Positions 42,449 through 52,347 of a DNA stretch of 64,000 bases are shown one piece after another. The translations under genes and the position numbers were made by a program. The notes under the pieces were generated by a model that worked only from the letters and a program-made list of their open reading frames with translations, had not been told where the DNA came from and did no database searches. Source of the DNA: Mesopusillimonas faecipullorum (GTDB lineage Bacteria; Pseudomonadota; Gammaproteobacteria; Burkholderiales; Burkholderiaceae_B); contig NZ_JACDXW010000006.1 of assembly GCF_020539505.1 (NCBI RefSeq), positions 1 to 64,000 on the forward strand, in the 5' to 3' direction. How positions within the stretch are numbered: position 1 is the first letter of the stretch; each line of letters begins with the position of its first letter.

Positions 42449-43642
42449 TTAGCTCCGAGGCATTTGCGCTTCAAGAAAATTAATGGCCTCAGCCAAGCGG
42501 CTGATTTGGGCTGGGGTATGAGCCGCTGACAAAGCAATGCGTAAACGTGCGGTACCGTCCGGTACGGTGGGCGGACGTATGGCTGGCACCCACAAACCTT
42601 GCTCGAACAAGCGCGCCGAAAGCGCCAGCGCCTGCCCGTTATCCCCCACCAGCAAAGGCTGTATGGCCGTTTCCGAAGGCATCAAACGCCAATGGCGCTG
42701 CAGCAAAGACTGCTGCAAATGGCTTATGTTTTGCTTTAGTTGCGCACGGCGCTGCTGCCCCTCTTGCTCCACGATCAGCGCCAGACTGCGTAACAGCGCA
42801 TGAGCCAGCGCGGGCGCGGCGGCCGTCGTGTAAATATAAGGGCGGGAGCGCTGCACCAACCAAGACACCACATCTTCATGGGCACAAACAAAAGCCCCCG
42901 ACACACCCGCTGCCTTGCCTAGCGTCCCCATGTATAAAAGACGTTCGTCATGCAGCCCAAAGTGTTCCAGCACCCCTAATCCGCTTGCGCCCAACACACC
43001 AAAACCGTGAGCATCATCCACCACCAGCCAGGCTTCGTAACGCCGGCACAAATCCAGCAATGCCGGCACATCCGCCACGCTGCCATCCATGCTGAATACG
43101 CTGTCCGTTACCACCACCTTGTTCGAAGACGTACTGGCGGCAAGCAGCTGCTCTAGTGATGCCATATCGCGATGAGGAAAAACCCGCACTCGTGTGCGCG
43201 CCATACGCATGCCATCTATCAGCGAGGCATGGTTCAGCGCTTCGGAAAAAATTTCGGTGTCTGGGGCCAAAATCGCCAAGCCGCCCAGCAGCCCTAGGTT
43301 GGCCATATACCCCGTGCTGAAAAACAGCGCTTGCGCCGAGGGTATGTTGGCGCTGAGCAGTGTGGCCAGTTGCGCTTCCAGCAAGGCATGGGCACGCGAA
43401 TGACCACTGATCAGATGAGAAGCCCCAGCCCCTACCCCATAACGTTGCACACCTTCGCATAGCGCCTGTGCCAAGCCGGCATCGTTAGCCAGGCCAAGAT
43501 AATCATTGCTGCAGAACGCCAGCATGGGATGTCCATCGACCACCATCTGCACGCCATCGGCCTGATCCACGGTACGACGAAAACGTTGCAGGCGCTGTTC
43601 TTTTAAAGCCAGCAATTGAGTTTGCACGCGATTCAGCAACAT
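42449..43642 (-). CDS. bioF: 8-amino-7-oxononanoate synthase
   Basis: A 397-residue PLP enzyme of the alpha-oxoamine synthase family. It has the Asp-His pair LVVDDAHGFGVLG and the PLP lysine in GTLGKAAGVSGAFV, with the N-terminal CSNDYLGLA. It joins pimeloyl-ACP (or CoA) and alanine in biotin synthesis. It starts 5 bp after the bioA stop. Confidence 0.96.
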   Translation of the reverse strand: MLLNRVQTQLLALKEQRLQRFRRTVDQADGVQMVVDGHPMLAFCSNDYLGLANDAGLAQALCEGVQRYGVGAGASHLISGHSRAHALLEAQLATLLSANIPSAQALFFSTGYMANLGLLGGLAILAPDTEIFSEALNHASLIDGMRMARTRVRVFPHRDMASLEQLLAASTSSNKVVVTDSVFSMDGSVADVPALLDLCRRYEAWLVVDDAHGFGVLGASGLGVLEHFGLHDERLLYMGTLGKAAGVSGAFVCAHEDVVSWLVQRSRPYIYTTAAAPALAHALLRSLALIVEQEGQQRRAQLKQNISHLQQSLLQRHWRLMPSETAIQPLLVGDNGQALALSARLFEQGLWVPAIRPPTVPDGTARLRIALSAAHTPAQISRLAEAINFLEAQMPRS

Positions 43643-43647
43643 GATGC

Positions 43648-45027
43648 TTAAGCTTCCAGGCTTTCGTGTAACACCACAGGCAACTGCCTAGCCAACAAAT
43701 CTATGCCTTCATCGTCCAGCACATAAGGCGGCATGACATAAATGGTGTTGCCTATCGGGCGCAGCAGCAGCCCACGCCGCAGGGCTTGCTCGAAGAACCT
43801 GCGTGCAAAGCCTTTATCCCCTTCTGACAAACTCACATCCATGGCCCAGATCATGCCGCAGCGGCGATAGTGCTTGACTCTGTCGTGCTGGGCCAAGGGC
43901 GCCAAAGCCGCGTCGATACGCTGCGCCAGCAGACGGTTGCTGACGAGCACATCGTCTTGTTCAAAAATATCCAGCGTAGCCAATGCGGCACGGCAGGCAA
44001 GCGGATTGCCGGTGTATGAATGCGAATGCAAAAAACCGCGTGTCACGTCGTCGCTATAAAACGCTTGGTAGATTTCGTCGCGCGTCATCACCAGCGACAG
44101 CGGCAGATAGCCGCCACTTATGCCCTTGGAAAGACACAAAAAATCAGGCCACATAGCGGCTTGTTCACAAGCGTAGAAAGTACCGGTGCGCCCACAGCCC
44201 ACCGCGACCTCATCCGCGATTAAATGTACCTGGTACTGATCGCAAAGACTGCGTAAACCTTTCAGATAGGCTGGGTCATACATGGCCATGCCGGTTGCGC
44301 ATTGCACCAGCGGCTCGACAATAATGGCGGCCAAGCTGTCTGCCTGCTGGCGAAAAACATCATGCACCGCCTGTAAAGCGCGTTGCGCAATCTGCTCGGC
44401 GGTTTCACCCGGCTGCACCTGCCTGGCATCAGGTGAAGGCATTACCTGCGCGGCTCTTAACAAAGGGCCGTAAGCATCCCGGAACAAGGCGACATCAGTC
44501 ACGCCCAAGGCCCCCAAGGTTTCGCCGTGATAGCTGCCTTGCAGGCACAGAAAACCCTGCTTGGCCGGCAGCCCCTTGTTGCGCCAATAATGAAAGCTCA
44601 TCTTCAGGGCGATTTCTATGGAAGACGCCCCATCGGAAGCATAGAAACAATGCCCTAACACATGATCGGTGCTGGCTGACAAACGCTCGGAAAGCTCGAC
44701 CACCGGCGCGTGAGTGAAGCCCGACAACATGGCATGTTCCAGCGTGTCCAGCTGGTCTTTCAGCGCGGCGTTGATGCGTGGATTGGCATGGCCGAATAAA
44801 TTGACCCACCACGAACTGATGCCATCCAGATAGCGGTGCCCTTCAGGGTCAAACAGCCACGCCCCCTGGCCCCGCGCTATCGGTAGCATGGGCAAGGACT
44901 CGTGATGCCGCATCTGCGTGCACGGGTGCCACACGCTACGGAGACTGCGCTGCACCCAGTCTTGGCCGGCTTCTGAAACCAGTGCGGATCGCGCAGCGCT
45001 AACGGAGGAGGATTCGGACGCAGACAT
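43648..45027 (-). CDS. bioA: Adenosylmethionine-8-amino-7-oxononanoate aminotransferase
   Basis: A 459-residue class III aminotransferase using S-adenosylmethionine as amino donor. Diagnostic segments are the N-terminal WHPCTQMRHH, the substrate loop YLDGISSWWVNLFGH, and the PLP site IADEVAVGCGRTG with Lys in LCLSKGISGGYLPLS. First gene of the operon. Its start region is followed upstream by a ~260-bp intergenic stretch that also holds the terminator of the neighbouring catabolic operon. Confidence 0.96.
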   Translation of the reverse strand: MSASESSSVSAARSALVSEAGQDWVQRSLRSVWHPCTQMRHHESLPMLPIARGQGAWLFDPEGHRYLDGISSWWVNLFGHANPRINAALKDQLDTLEHAMLSGFTHAPVVELSERLSASTDHVLGHCFYASDGASSIEIALKMSFHYWRNKGLPAKQGFLCLQGSYHGETLGALGVTDVALFRDAYGPLLRAAQVMPSPDARQVQPGETAEQIAQRALQAVHDVFRQQADSLAAIIVEPLVQCATGMAMYDPAYLKGLRSLCDQYQVHLIADEVAVGCGRTGTFYACEQAAMWPDFLCLSKGISGGYLPLSLVMTRDEIYQAFYSDDVTRGFLHSHSYTGNPLACRAALATLDIFEQDDVLVSNRLLAQRIDAALAPLAQHDRVKHYRRCGMIWAMDVSLSEGDKGFARRFFEQALRRGLLLRPIGNTIYVMPPYVLDDEGIDLLARQLPVVLHESLEA

Positions 45028-45242
45028 ATGAGGGCTCTTGAGGACTGGATGGCAAGCGGGCCATCTTAAATGAAAAAAGTGCGCAAGCCCACGCTATCTT
45101 CTTTTAAAAACAGGCATGAAACCCATCATCTTCGCCTAATAACACCTTATTTCCCATTAACTACAAGCCCACCCAGCCACTCCATCCCAAACATCTTCCC
45201 TAGATCAAGATTGCAACATTTCGCTACATTCCGCTCTGACGC

Positions 45243-45267
45243 AAAAACGGCGCCACGTGGGCGCCGT
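45243..45267 (-). terminator. Terminator of the meta-cleavage operon
   Basis: On the minus strand ACGGCGCC (45267-45260) pairs with GGCGCCGT (45254-45247) around CACGT and is followed by TTTT (45246-45243). It lies 20 bp past the stop codon of the aldolase gene. Confidence 0.9.
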
Positions 45268-45286
45268 CTGGTTACCGCTTTTCTGA

Positions 45287-46315
45287 TCAGGACGCCTGGG
45301 CTTCGCCCTTGCGCAGTAAATCGAGCGCGACGTCAACGATCATATCTTCTTGCCCCCCTACCATACGGCGGCGACCCAACTCGACAAGAATATCCACTGT
45401 CTTCAGACCGTAACGATTAGCAGCGGTCTCGGCATGACGCAAGAAGCTGGAATACACGCCCGCATAGCCCAAGGCCAAGGTTTCGCGGTCGACCCGCACC
45501 GGACGGTCTTGCAAAGGCCGCACAATGTCATCGGCTGCATCCATCAGGGTGTACAAGTCGCAACCGTGGTTCCATCCCATGCGTTCCGCCGCAGCGATGA
45601 AGACTTCCAGCGGCGCATTGCCCGCCCCCGCCCCCATGCCCGCCAAGCTGGCATCGATGCGATCGCAGCCTTCTTCGACGGCAACGATGGAGTTGGCCAC
45701 GCCCAAGCTGAGGTTGTGGTGAGCATGCATACCCGTGGTGGTCTCAGGCTTCAGCACTTCTTTCAGAGCCCGGAAACGATCACGCACGTCGTTCATATTG
45801 AGTGCGCCACCCGAATCCACCACATAAATGGTCGTAGCGCCGTAGCTTTCCATTTTCTTGGCTTCGGCAGCCAGGTTCTGCGGCGTGGTCATGTGGCTCA
45901 TCATCAGAAAGCCAACGGTGTCCATGCCCAACTCACGCGCACGTTCGATGTGCTGACGAGAAACGTCGGCCTCGGTGCAGTGAGTGGCCACCCGAACAAT
46001 GCTCGCGCCCGCCTTATAGGCATTTTCAAGGTCATGAATCGTGCCTATGCCGGGTAAAAGCAAAGTGGCGATCTTGGCATGGCTGACTTCTTCGGCCACG
46101 GCTTCTATCCATTCAAGATCGGTGTGCGCGCCAAAGCCATAGTTGAAGCTAGAGCCTTGCAAACCGTCGCCATGTGCGACTTCGATGGAATCCACCTTGG
46201 CTTTGTCCAAGGCACGCGCGATGTCTTTGACGTTCTGGATGGAGTATTGATGGCGGATAGCGTGGCTGCCGTCGCGCAGGGTTACGTCGGATATATAGAG
46301 TTTCTTTTGCGTCAT
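45287..46315 (-). CDS. dmpG: 4-hydroxy-2-oxovalerate aldolase
   Basis: A 342-residue class II pyruvate aldolase splitting 4-hydroxy-2-oxovalerate into pyruvate and acetaldehyde. [16 protein letters not shown] contains the metal Asp and catalytic residues, and [16 protein letters not shown] supplies the metal histidines. Length is as in DmpG. It forms a channeling complex with the acylating acetaldehyde dehydrogenase, whose gene lies 25 bp upstream. Last gene of the operon before the terminator. Confidence 0.96.
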   Translation of the reverse strand: MTQKKLYISDVTLRDGSHAIRHQYSIQNVKDIARALDKAKVDSIEVAHGDGLQGSSFNYGFGAHTDLEWIEAVAEEVSHAKIATLLLPGIGTIHDLENAYKAGASIVRVATHCTEADVSRQHIERARELGMDTVGFLMMSHMTTPQNLAAEAKKMESYGATTIYVVDSGGALNMNDVRDRFRALKEVLKPETTTGMHAHHNLSLGVANSIVAVEEGCDRIDASLAGMGAGAGNAPLEVFIAAAERMGWNHGCDLYTLMDAADDIVRPLQDRPVRVDRETLALGYAGVYSSFLRHAETAANRYGLKTVDILVELGRRRMVGGQEDMIVDVALDLLRKGEAQAS

Positions 46316-46340
46316 GATGTGCTCCGTCTTGCTTGCGCCG

Positions 46341-47288
46341 TCAAACCGCTTGGCCGGCCATGCGGGTTTCCGCCAGACGCTCTGCGCATGCCAGTGCCGC
46401 CGAGGTCATGATGTCCAGATTGCCGGCGTAAGCGGGCAGGTAATGCGCAGCGCCCTCCACTTCCAGGAAGACCGAGGTTTTGAGCCCTGTCAGTTTGCCC
46501 AAACCGGGCACATTCAAGGGACGCGACTCGTCGAACAGTTCGAATTGCACCTCTTGCTTGAGGCGGTAGCCTGGTACGTAGGATTGCACCTTGGCGGCCA
46601 TTTTCTCGATGCTGGTACGAATAGCGTCTTGGTCACCGGGCTCGGAGAGCGTAAAGACCGTGTCGCGCATGATGAGGGGGGGTTCAGCCGGGTTCAAGAT
46701 GATAATGGCCTTGCCGCGTGTGGCGCCGCCCAATACTTGTATGGCCTTGGAGGTGGTTTCCGTGAATTCGTCGATATTGGCGCGCGTGCCTGGACCCGCG
46801 CTTTTACTGGAAATCGACGCGATGATTTCGGCGTAATGGACCTTGGCCACCTGCGACACCGCTGCCACCATGGGTATCGTGGCTTGGCCGCCGCAAGTCA
46901 CCATATTGATATTGGTGGCGTCGAGCTTTTCGTCCAGGTTGATGGACGGGATCACATACGGCCCGATAGCTGCAGGTGTTAAATCTATGACCTGCACGCC
47001 GTGCTCTTGCAATACGGCATTGTGTTTAGCATGCGCTCCGGCCGAGGTGGCATCGAACACAATGCGGATATCTTTGAAGCCAGGCATGGCGACCAAGCCG
47101 TCTATGCCCTCGGCTGTCGTGGGCACCCCCATGCGTGTTGCACGCGCCAAGCCGTCGGAAGCCGGATCTATCCCCACCATGGCACCCATTTCCAGGTGCT
47201 TGGCGTTACGCAAGACCTTGATCATCAGATCGGTACCGATATTGCCGGAGCCGATGATGCCGACCTTTACTTTGTTTGTCGTAGTCAT
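46341..47288 (-). CDS. dmpF: Acetaldehyde dehydrogenase (acylating)
   Basis: A 315-residue enzyme turning acetaldehyde, NAD and CoA into acetyl-CoA. The dinucleotide fold is [17 protein letters not shown], the catalytic Cys is in [14 protein letters not shown], and the C-terminal helix contacts the aldolase. Length matches DmpF. It is co-transcribed with the aldolase. Confidence 0.96.
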   Translation of the reverse strand: MTTTNKVKVGIIGSGNIGTDLMIKVLRNAKHLEMGAMVGIDPASDGLARATRMGVPTTAEGIDGLVAMPGFKDIRIVFDATSAGAHAKHNAVLQEHGVQVIDLTPAAIGPYVIPSINLDEKLDATNINMVTCGGQATIPMVAAVSQVAKVHYAEIIASISSKSAGPGTRANIDEFTETTSKAIQVLGGATRGKAIIILNPAEPPLIMRDTVFTLSEPGDQDAIRTSIEKMAAKVQSYVPGYRLKQEVQFELFDESRPLNVPGLGKLTGLKTSVFLEVEGAAHYLPAYAGNLDIMTSAALACAERLAETRMAGQAV

Positions 47289-47335
47289 GATTAGTGTCTC
47301 TTCAAATGTCTGGTAGCGCCTAAGCAGTCAGCCTC

Positions 47336-48124
47336 TTAGACGAAACGCACAGAAATGGCGCCCAGATCTTGGTAGCGCACGGTGATGTTGTCGCCTGCCT
47401 CGACGGCAACCGCTTCGGTAACCCCACCCGTCAGAATCAAGGTGCCGGCGGGGATTTCCTCGCCGCGAGCGCCCAACATATTGGCCAACATGGCCACGCT
47501 TTGGGCGGGGTGCCCCAACACAGCGGCCCCCGATGCAGTAGCGACAACCTTGCCGTTTTTCTCCATCACCACGCCCAGGTTCTTCAAATCCAGGCCTTGG
47601 GTATCGCGCGAGCGCCCGCCAACCACGTAGCGAGCCGCCGAGGTGTTGTCAGCGACCACGCTTTTCAGGTCGAACTTGAAATCACGATAGCGAGAGTCGA
47701 TGACTTCCAGGGCGGGCAGCACGAAATCGGTGGCCGCCAACACGTCGCCGATATGGCAACCCGGGCCTTTCAAAGGCGCTTTGGTGACAAAGGCAATCTC
47801 GGCTTCGACCTTGGGATGGATAAGCGTGGAAGTGTCACATTCGCCGCCATCAGGCACCTGGCCGTAATCAGTCAGAAAGCCGCGCACCGGCTCTACCACG
47901 CCCATCTGCTTCATCTTGGCATGAGACGTCAGCCCCATCTTCAGCCCTGCAATACGCGTGCCACGCCCCAGTTTGATAGCGCGCAGCGCATCTTGAATGG
48001 CATAGGCATCATCCCAGCCCATGTCTGGATGTTCGTCCGTGATCTTCAGAACGTCTTGGCATTGCATTTCGGCATCGTCCAAACGCTGCGCGAGCGCCTG
48101 AATCACATTGGCTTCTAGCGTCAT
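47336..48124 (-). CDS. dmpH: 4-oxalocrotonate decarboxylase
   Basis: A 262-residue member of the fumarylacetoacetase-like family. The segment RYRDFKFDLKSVVADNTSAA is the form seen in DmpH/NahK decarboxylases, and GLKMGLTSHAKMKQMG is the metal-side loop. It converts 2-oxohex-3-enedioate to 2-oxopent-4-enoate in complex with the hydratase, whose gene is 12 bp upstream. It shares clear similarity with that hydratase, reflecting an old duplication. Confidence 0.93.
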   Translation of the reverse strand: MTLEANVIQALAQRLDDAEMQCQDVLKITDEHPDMGWDDAYAIQDALRAIKLGRGTRIAGLKMGLTSHAKMKQMGVVEPVRGFLTDYGQVPDGGECDTSTLIHPKVEAEIAFVTKAPLKGPGCHIGDVLAATDFVLPALEVIDSRYRDFKFDLKSVVADNTSAARYVVGGRSRDTQGLDLKNLGVVMEKNGKVVATASGAAVLGHPAQSVAMLANMLGARGEEIPAGTLILTGGVTEAVAVEAGDNITVRYQDLGAISVRFV

Positions 48125-48136
48125 GGTGTGCTCCGA

Positions 48137-48922
48137 TTAAATAAAACGCACGCCAACCGAGCCGATACCGCCCAGGCTGACACGCAGGTTGTCGTTGGCC
48201 TCGACCGGCACCATGGCGGCCAGCGAACCCGAAAGAATGACTTCACCCGCCTTAAGCGACATGCCCAGACGACCCAAGGTATTGGCCAGCCAAGTCACGG
48301 CATTCAGAGGATGACCCAAGGCCGCAGCGCCCGCGCCGGTAGAGACGACTTCGCCGTTTTTCTCTAGCGTCAGGCCCACAACCGACAGATCTATCTTGCG
48401 CGGATCAGCCGCCGCGTCGCCCAACACGAACACGCCTGAAGAAGCATTGTCGGCAACGGTATCTTGAATCTTGATCTTCCAATCACGTATGCGCGAATCG
48501 ACGATCTCGAAGCACGGCAGCACGCACTCTGTGGCGCGCAGCACGTCGGCATTGGTCACGCCCGGCCCGCACAAGTCGTGCTTGAGCACAAAAGCGATCT
48601 CGCCTTCGGCACGCGGTGCAATCAAGGTATTGGTTTCGATGGCTGCGCCATCGCCATACACCATGGAGGAAGTCAGATGGCCGAAGTCGGGCTGATCCAC
48701 CTTGAGCATGTCCATGACGACTTGGCTGGTGACCCCGATTTTCTTGCCAACCACGCGCTCGTTGCCGGCCTCTAGGCGGCGCGCAATCATACGCAACTGA
48801 ATCTGGTAGGCGTCTTCCAGCGTAATATCGGGCGCGGTTTCAGTCAGGGGAGCGATGGTCTGTCGTTGAACCAAGGCCTCGTACAGCGCATCGCCGTACT
48901 GTTGAATTTTGTTGGCATCCAT
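48137..48922 (-). CDS. dmpE: 2-oxopent-4-enoate hydratase
   Basis: A 261-residue hydratase of the MhpD/DmpE type with the diagnostic RIRDWKIKIQDTVADNASSG and GKKIGVTSQVVMDML. It adds water to 2-oxopent-4-enoate to give 4-hydroxy-2-oxovalerate for the aldolase. It is third in the operon, 20 bp after the dehydrogenase. Confidence 0.94.
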   Translation of the reverse strand: MDANKIQQYGDALYEALVQRQTIAPLTETAPDITLEDAYQIQLRMIARRLEAGNERVVGKKIGVTSQVVMDMLKVDQPDFGHLTSSMVYGDGAAIETNTLIAPRAEGEIAFVLKHDLCGPGVTNADVLRATECVLPCFEIVDSRIRDWKIKIQDTVADNASSGVFVLGDAAADPRKIDLSVVGLTLEKNGEVVSTGAGAAALGHPLNAVTWLANTLGRLGMSLKAGEVILSGSLAAMVPVEANDNLRVSLGGIGSVGVRFI

Positions 48923-48942
48923 AGCTTTAGAAAATCCTGGTT

Positions 48943-50397
48943 TTAGAGTTTGATGCAGACGTTGCGCAATTCTGTGTAGAACTCCAGCGAATGCACCCCG
49001 CCTTCACGGCCTATGCCAGATTGCTGAGCACCGCCGAAAGACGTGCGCAGATCACGCAAGAACCATGAGTTGACCCAGCAAATACCCACGTTCAACGCCG
49101 AGCTGACCCGATGAGCCACACCCAGGTCTTGCGTCCAGACCGTAGCGGCCAAGCCGTACTTGGTGGCATTGCCCAGTTGAATGACCTCTTCTTCGGTGTC
49201 GAAGGGCGTGATGTGGCAGCATGGCCCGAAAATTTCTTCACGCACGACGGAGGCGGTTTCGGGCAAGCCTGTCCAGATGGTGGGCTGCACCCAGGCGCCT
49301 TCGTTCAAAGGTGCGGGCAAATCTGGCACACCGCCGCCGGTTACAACAGTGGCGCCTTCGGCGTGGGCTTTTTCATAGTAGCTCAATACTTTTTTGCGGT
49401 GTACGTGCGATACCAACGGCCCGAAGTTCATGCCCTCGTCGAAAGGACGGCCCATCTTGAAAGATTCAGCCTTGGCTTTCAGTGCAACCACAAACTTGTC
49501 GAAAATGGGGCGCTGCACATACACGCGCTCGGTGCCCAGGCAAACCTGGCCGGAGTTTTCGAAAGCCGAACGCGCAATACCGGCCACGGCCTTGTCGAAA
49601 TCCGCATCGGCGAAAACGATGCCGGGGTTCTTGCCGCCCAACTCGAAAGAAACGGGGCGCACGCCTTTAGCGGCTGCACGCATGATGACTTCGCCCGTGC
49701 CGGTCTCGCCGGTAAAGGTAATGCCATCTACCAAAGGATGCTCGGTCAGGAACTGACCTGCTGAATCGGGCCCGAAACCATGCACCAGGTTATACACGCC
49801 ATGGGGCACGCCGACCTCGTTCATGACTTCACCCAGCAACGTGGCCGTGGCGGGCGTTTCTTCAGAAGGTTTGACCACCACCGTATTCCCGCAGGCCAGC
49901 GCTGGGCCCACCTTCCAGGTCATCAGCAGCAGAGGCAGGTTCCAGGGGCACACCACGCCGATCACGCCACGCGGCACACGCACACCGTAGTTGATGGCGC
50001 GCCCGCCATCTGGCGTGTCCATTTCGAAAGATTCGGTAGGTACGTTGCGGATCAGGTCGGCAAAGACCTTGAAGTTGGCGGCCCCGCGCGGAATATCAAC
50101 ATGACTGGCCAAAGAATAGGGCTTGCCGGTATCGTTGATTTCCGCTTGCAGGAAGTCATCGAAGCGACGCTGAATGCCATCGACAATGGCGTGCAGCATA
50201 TCGACGCGCTCTTGCACTTTTAAGCGCGCCCAAGGGCCTTGCAAAGCTTCTTTGGCTGCACGCACAGCAGCATCCACCTGAGCCGCATCGGCCTCATGCA
50301 CCATGCCCACCAGGCTGTTGTCTACCGGGTTGCGCTTCTCGAAAGTCTTGCCCGAGGTTTCCCAACGGCCATTGATGAAATTCCTGAAGTCAGTCAT
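48943..50397 (-). CDS. dmpC: 2-hydroxymuconic semialdehyde dehydrogenase
   Basis: 484 residues from the ATG at 50397 (TAGGAACG upstream; the open frame runs further but without an RBS). Aldehyde dehydrogenase fold with Glu in VSFELGGKNPGIVFA and the catalytic Cys in NSGQVCLGTERVYV, and the family-typical SFGGAQQSGIGREGG near the end. It oxidises the ring-cleavage semialdehyde to 2-hydroxymuconate. No tautomerase gene follows, although the next steps need the keto tautomer. Confidence 0.95.
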   Translation of the reverse strand: MTDFRNFINGRWETSGKTFEKRNPVDNSLVGMVHEADAAQVDAAVRAAKEALQGPWARLKVQERVDMLHAIVDGIQRRFDDFLQAEINDTGKPYSLASHVDIPRGAANFKVFADLIRNVPTESFEMDTPDGGRAINYGVRVPRGVIGVVCPWNLPLLLMTWKVGPALACGNTVVVKPSEETPATATLLGEVMNEVGVPHGVYNLVHGFGPDSAGQFLTEHPLVDGITFTGETGTGEVIMRAAAKGVRPVSFELGGKNPGIVFADADFDKAVAGIARSAFENSGQVCLGTERVYVQRPIFDKFVVALKAKAESFKMGRPFDEGMNFGPLVSHVHRKKVLSYYEKAHAEGATVVTGGGVPDLPAPLNEGAWVQPTIWTGLPETASVVREEIFGPCCHITPFDTEEEVIQLGNATKYGLAATVWTQDLGVAHRVSSALNVGICWVNSWFLRDLRTSFGGAQQSGIGREGGVHSLEFYTELRNVCIKL

Positions 50398-50456
50398 GTC
50401 AACGTTCCTATCAAAATAAAGATGTCGATGCGGTTTGGTCGCACAAGCGCCGCCGC

Positions 50457-51335
50457 TTAATTCGTGTCGCGTTTTTCTTTGAACTCGGGGATATCCGGCT
50501 TGGAGCCCCACATGCAAAATGAAGAGGGAATAGCGGGAAACGTGCGTGGACGATAGGTTTTCTCGTCTTCTTCGGTAATCAAACGCACGCCGCAGGAGTA
50601 CTCGTAGATCATGTCGTCGGGCCCGGCAAAATACAGGAACATGGCCCCGGATGTGGGATGCCGCCCCGGCCCGAAACGTATAGGTATGCCTTTTTCCGTA
50701 AGGATGTAATAGGCGCGCATGATGTCATCTATGCTTTGAACCTGATGATTGATGTGCTGTACCCCGGGGCGGTTGGAAGGAAACAGCGCGATCTTGTGAT
50801 GCACGTCGTCGATGCGCAGCAAGGGTGCTTCACCAATGCGGTCACTGACTTTGGCGCCCAGCAAGGATGTCCAGAAGAGCTCGTCGCGACGGGCATCTTG
50901 GGTACGCAAGCCAATGTGGCTAAAGCCGGTAATGCCCGCATCTCGCGTGGGAAAGTAGCGACGCCCACTGTGCAAGGGCTCGTAGACCAGGTCTATGCTA
51001 TTGCCCGAAGGGTCTTGAAAGTTGATGAATTCGCGCACATAGCGCTGTTCGGCCTGCTGGGCAGTACCACGCCGCACCTGATAACCCTTGGCTTCCAACA
51101 GCGCGGCGGCGCTATCGAGTTCGTCGCTGGTGTCTACCTCGAAGGCTGAGGTGTGGTCAGAGGGGTCGCCTTCAAAGTAGCACAGGGTGTGATCCCGGCT
51201 GTCAGACTTGAAATACACCGCCTTGCCTTCTCGCCGTGCAACCTCCAAACCCAGAATCTGCGTGGCGTATTCAATGGCCGACTCCAGGTTCGCCGTACCC
51301 AATCGTACGTAACGTATATCGTGCAGATGGATCAT
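50457..51335 (-). CDS. Type I extradiol ring-cleavage dioxygenase
   Basis: 292 residues from ATG 51335, with AAGGAGACAAG just before it. Two VOC modules. The iron ligands in the second are His140 (GFSHIGLRT), His197 (HINHQVQ) and Glu245 (MIYEYSCG), matching the BphC/catechol 2,3-dioxygenase group. HHKIALFP holds the likely acid-base histidine. It opens the ring of a catechol or similar diol to give the semialdehyde used by the next gene. The C-terminus SFCMWGSKP is typical of one subgroup of these enzymes. The substrate could be catechol or a substituted catechol. Confidence 0.93.
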   Translation of the reverse strand: MIHLHDIRYVRLGTANLESAIEYATQILGLEVARREGKAVYFKSDSRDHTLCYFEGDPSDHTSAFEVDTSDELDSAAALLEAKGYQVRRGTAQQAEQRYVREFINFQDPSGNSIDLVYEPLHSGRRYFPTRDAGITGFSHIGLRTQDARRDELFWTSLLGAKVSDRIGEAPLLRIDDVHHKIALFPSNRPGVQHINHQVQSIDDIMRAYYILTEKGIPIRFGPGRHPTSGAMFLYFAGPDDMIYEYSCGVRLITEEDEKTYRPRTFPAIPSSFCMWGSKPDIPEFKEKRDTN

Positions 51336-51434
51336 CTTGTCTCCTTGGATGAACCGTGGCCTGAGGGTGTCAACCGGGCATATTCGCGCTAACGCGGCGC
51401 CCTGCTGCCATGGCAAAAATATCGCTTCATATTA

Positions 51435-51453
51435 TTTTTATCGAGATTTTATA
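51435..51453. promoter_or_regulatory. TTTTTATCGAGATTT motif upstream of extradiol operon
   Basis: TTTTTATCGAGATTT at 51435-51449 continues as TTATA and repeats the motif found upstream of the aldolase/Liv operon (37989-38003). It lies 100 bp upstream of the dioxygenase start and 150 bp from the GntR start. Candidate operator of the GntR regulator. Confidence 0.5.
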
Positions 51454-51600
51454 CCAATTTCGGAAAAATGGAAGATTCCTATAGAATAGCCAGATTCGCG
51501 CCCGCTATGGTTTTTGCTGCGGCCCCTTATGGCTTTAGCGCACCCGCACACTCTGAAGAAAGTTTCAGCTAGCTAGGGTGCATCTTTCATTGGACTCATC

Positions 51601-52332
51601 ATGCCCGACTCCTCCGTTTCCAATGCCACCCTACCCGCCTCAAGCAAAACCCTGGTTGCTTCAGCCTATCACCATCTGCGCCGAGACATCATCGAAGGCC
51701 GCCTGGCGCCAGGTAGCAAATTACGGGTCGAACACCTCAAAGACAGCTACGGGGTGGGGGCAGGTACGCTACGCGAAGCCCTGGCTTTGCTGGTTTCAGA
51801 TGCCTTGGTCGTCGCCCAAGACCAACGGGGCTTTCACGTTAAACCGATTTCCATGGCCGACTTTCGCGACATCACCCAAACCCGGGTGCTGCTCGAATGC
51901 GAAGCGCTGCGCCAATCCATAGAATATGGCGACGAGCTCTGGGAAAGCCGCGTGGTGGCCGCTTTTCATTTATTGGATCGCGCCGAAGCCAAGATGGCCG
52001 AGAACCGCGCTTTTTCTTTCGACGAATGGGAAGCCCGCAACAAGGAATTCCATCAAGCCTTGATCAGCGGTAGCCAATCAAATTGGGTGGGGCATTTTCT
52101 GGGGATTCTGTACCAACAGGCCGAGCGCTATCGACGCCTGACCGTAACGCACCAGCCGATTCCGCGCGACTTGCACGCCGAGCACCAAGCCATATTCGAT
52201 GCCGCCCTGGCCCGCGATACCCAACGCGCCTGTGAGGCGCTGGCGCTGCATATTCAAACCACCTACCGCGCGCTAGAGCAATTGCCCGATCAGGTGCTCT
52301 TGAATGGGCAAGCGGGGGCGGCACAGGCTTGA
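51601..52332 (+). CDS. GntR/FCD-family regulator
   Basis: A 243-residue GntR protein of the FadR-like FCD group. The winged HTH is SAYHHLRRDIIEGRLAPGSK, then LRVEHLKDSYGVGAGTLREA. The C-terminal helical domain contains metal-type residues in FEARNKEFHQALI-like context (EARNKEFHQALIS) and DLHAEHQAIFDAAL. It is divergent from the extradiol operon and probably represses it until an intermediate binds. It may also act on the aldolase/Liv operon, whose leader shares its motif. Confidence 0.92.
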   Translation: MPDSSVSNATLPASSKTLVASAYHHLRRDIIEGRLAPGSKLRVEHLKDSYGVGAGTLREALALLVSDALVVAQDQRGFHVKPISMADFRDITQTRVLLECEALRQSIEYGDELWESRVVAAFHLLDRAEAKMAENRAFSFDEWEARNKEFHQALISGSQSNWVGHFLGILYQQAERYRRLTVTHQPIPRDLHAEHQAIFDAALARDTQRACEALALHIQTTYRALEQLPDQVLLNGQAGAAQA

Positions 52333-52347
52333 GATAAAAATTAGGAC

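Noticed and set aside
49111-49764. Plus-strand frame of 217 codons within the semialdehyde dehydrogenase gene
   Set aside because: It is a frame shadow of a full-length aldehyde dehydrogenase with intact active-site residues.
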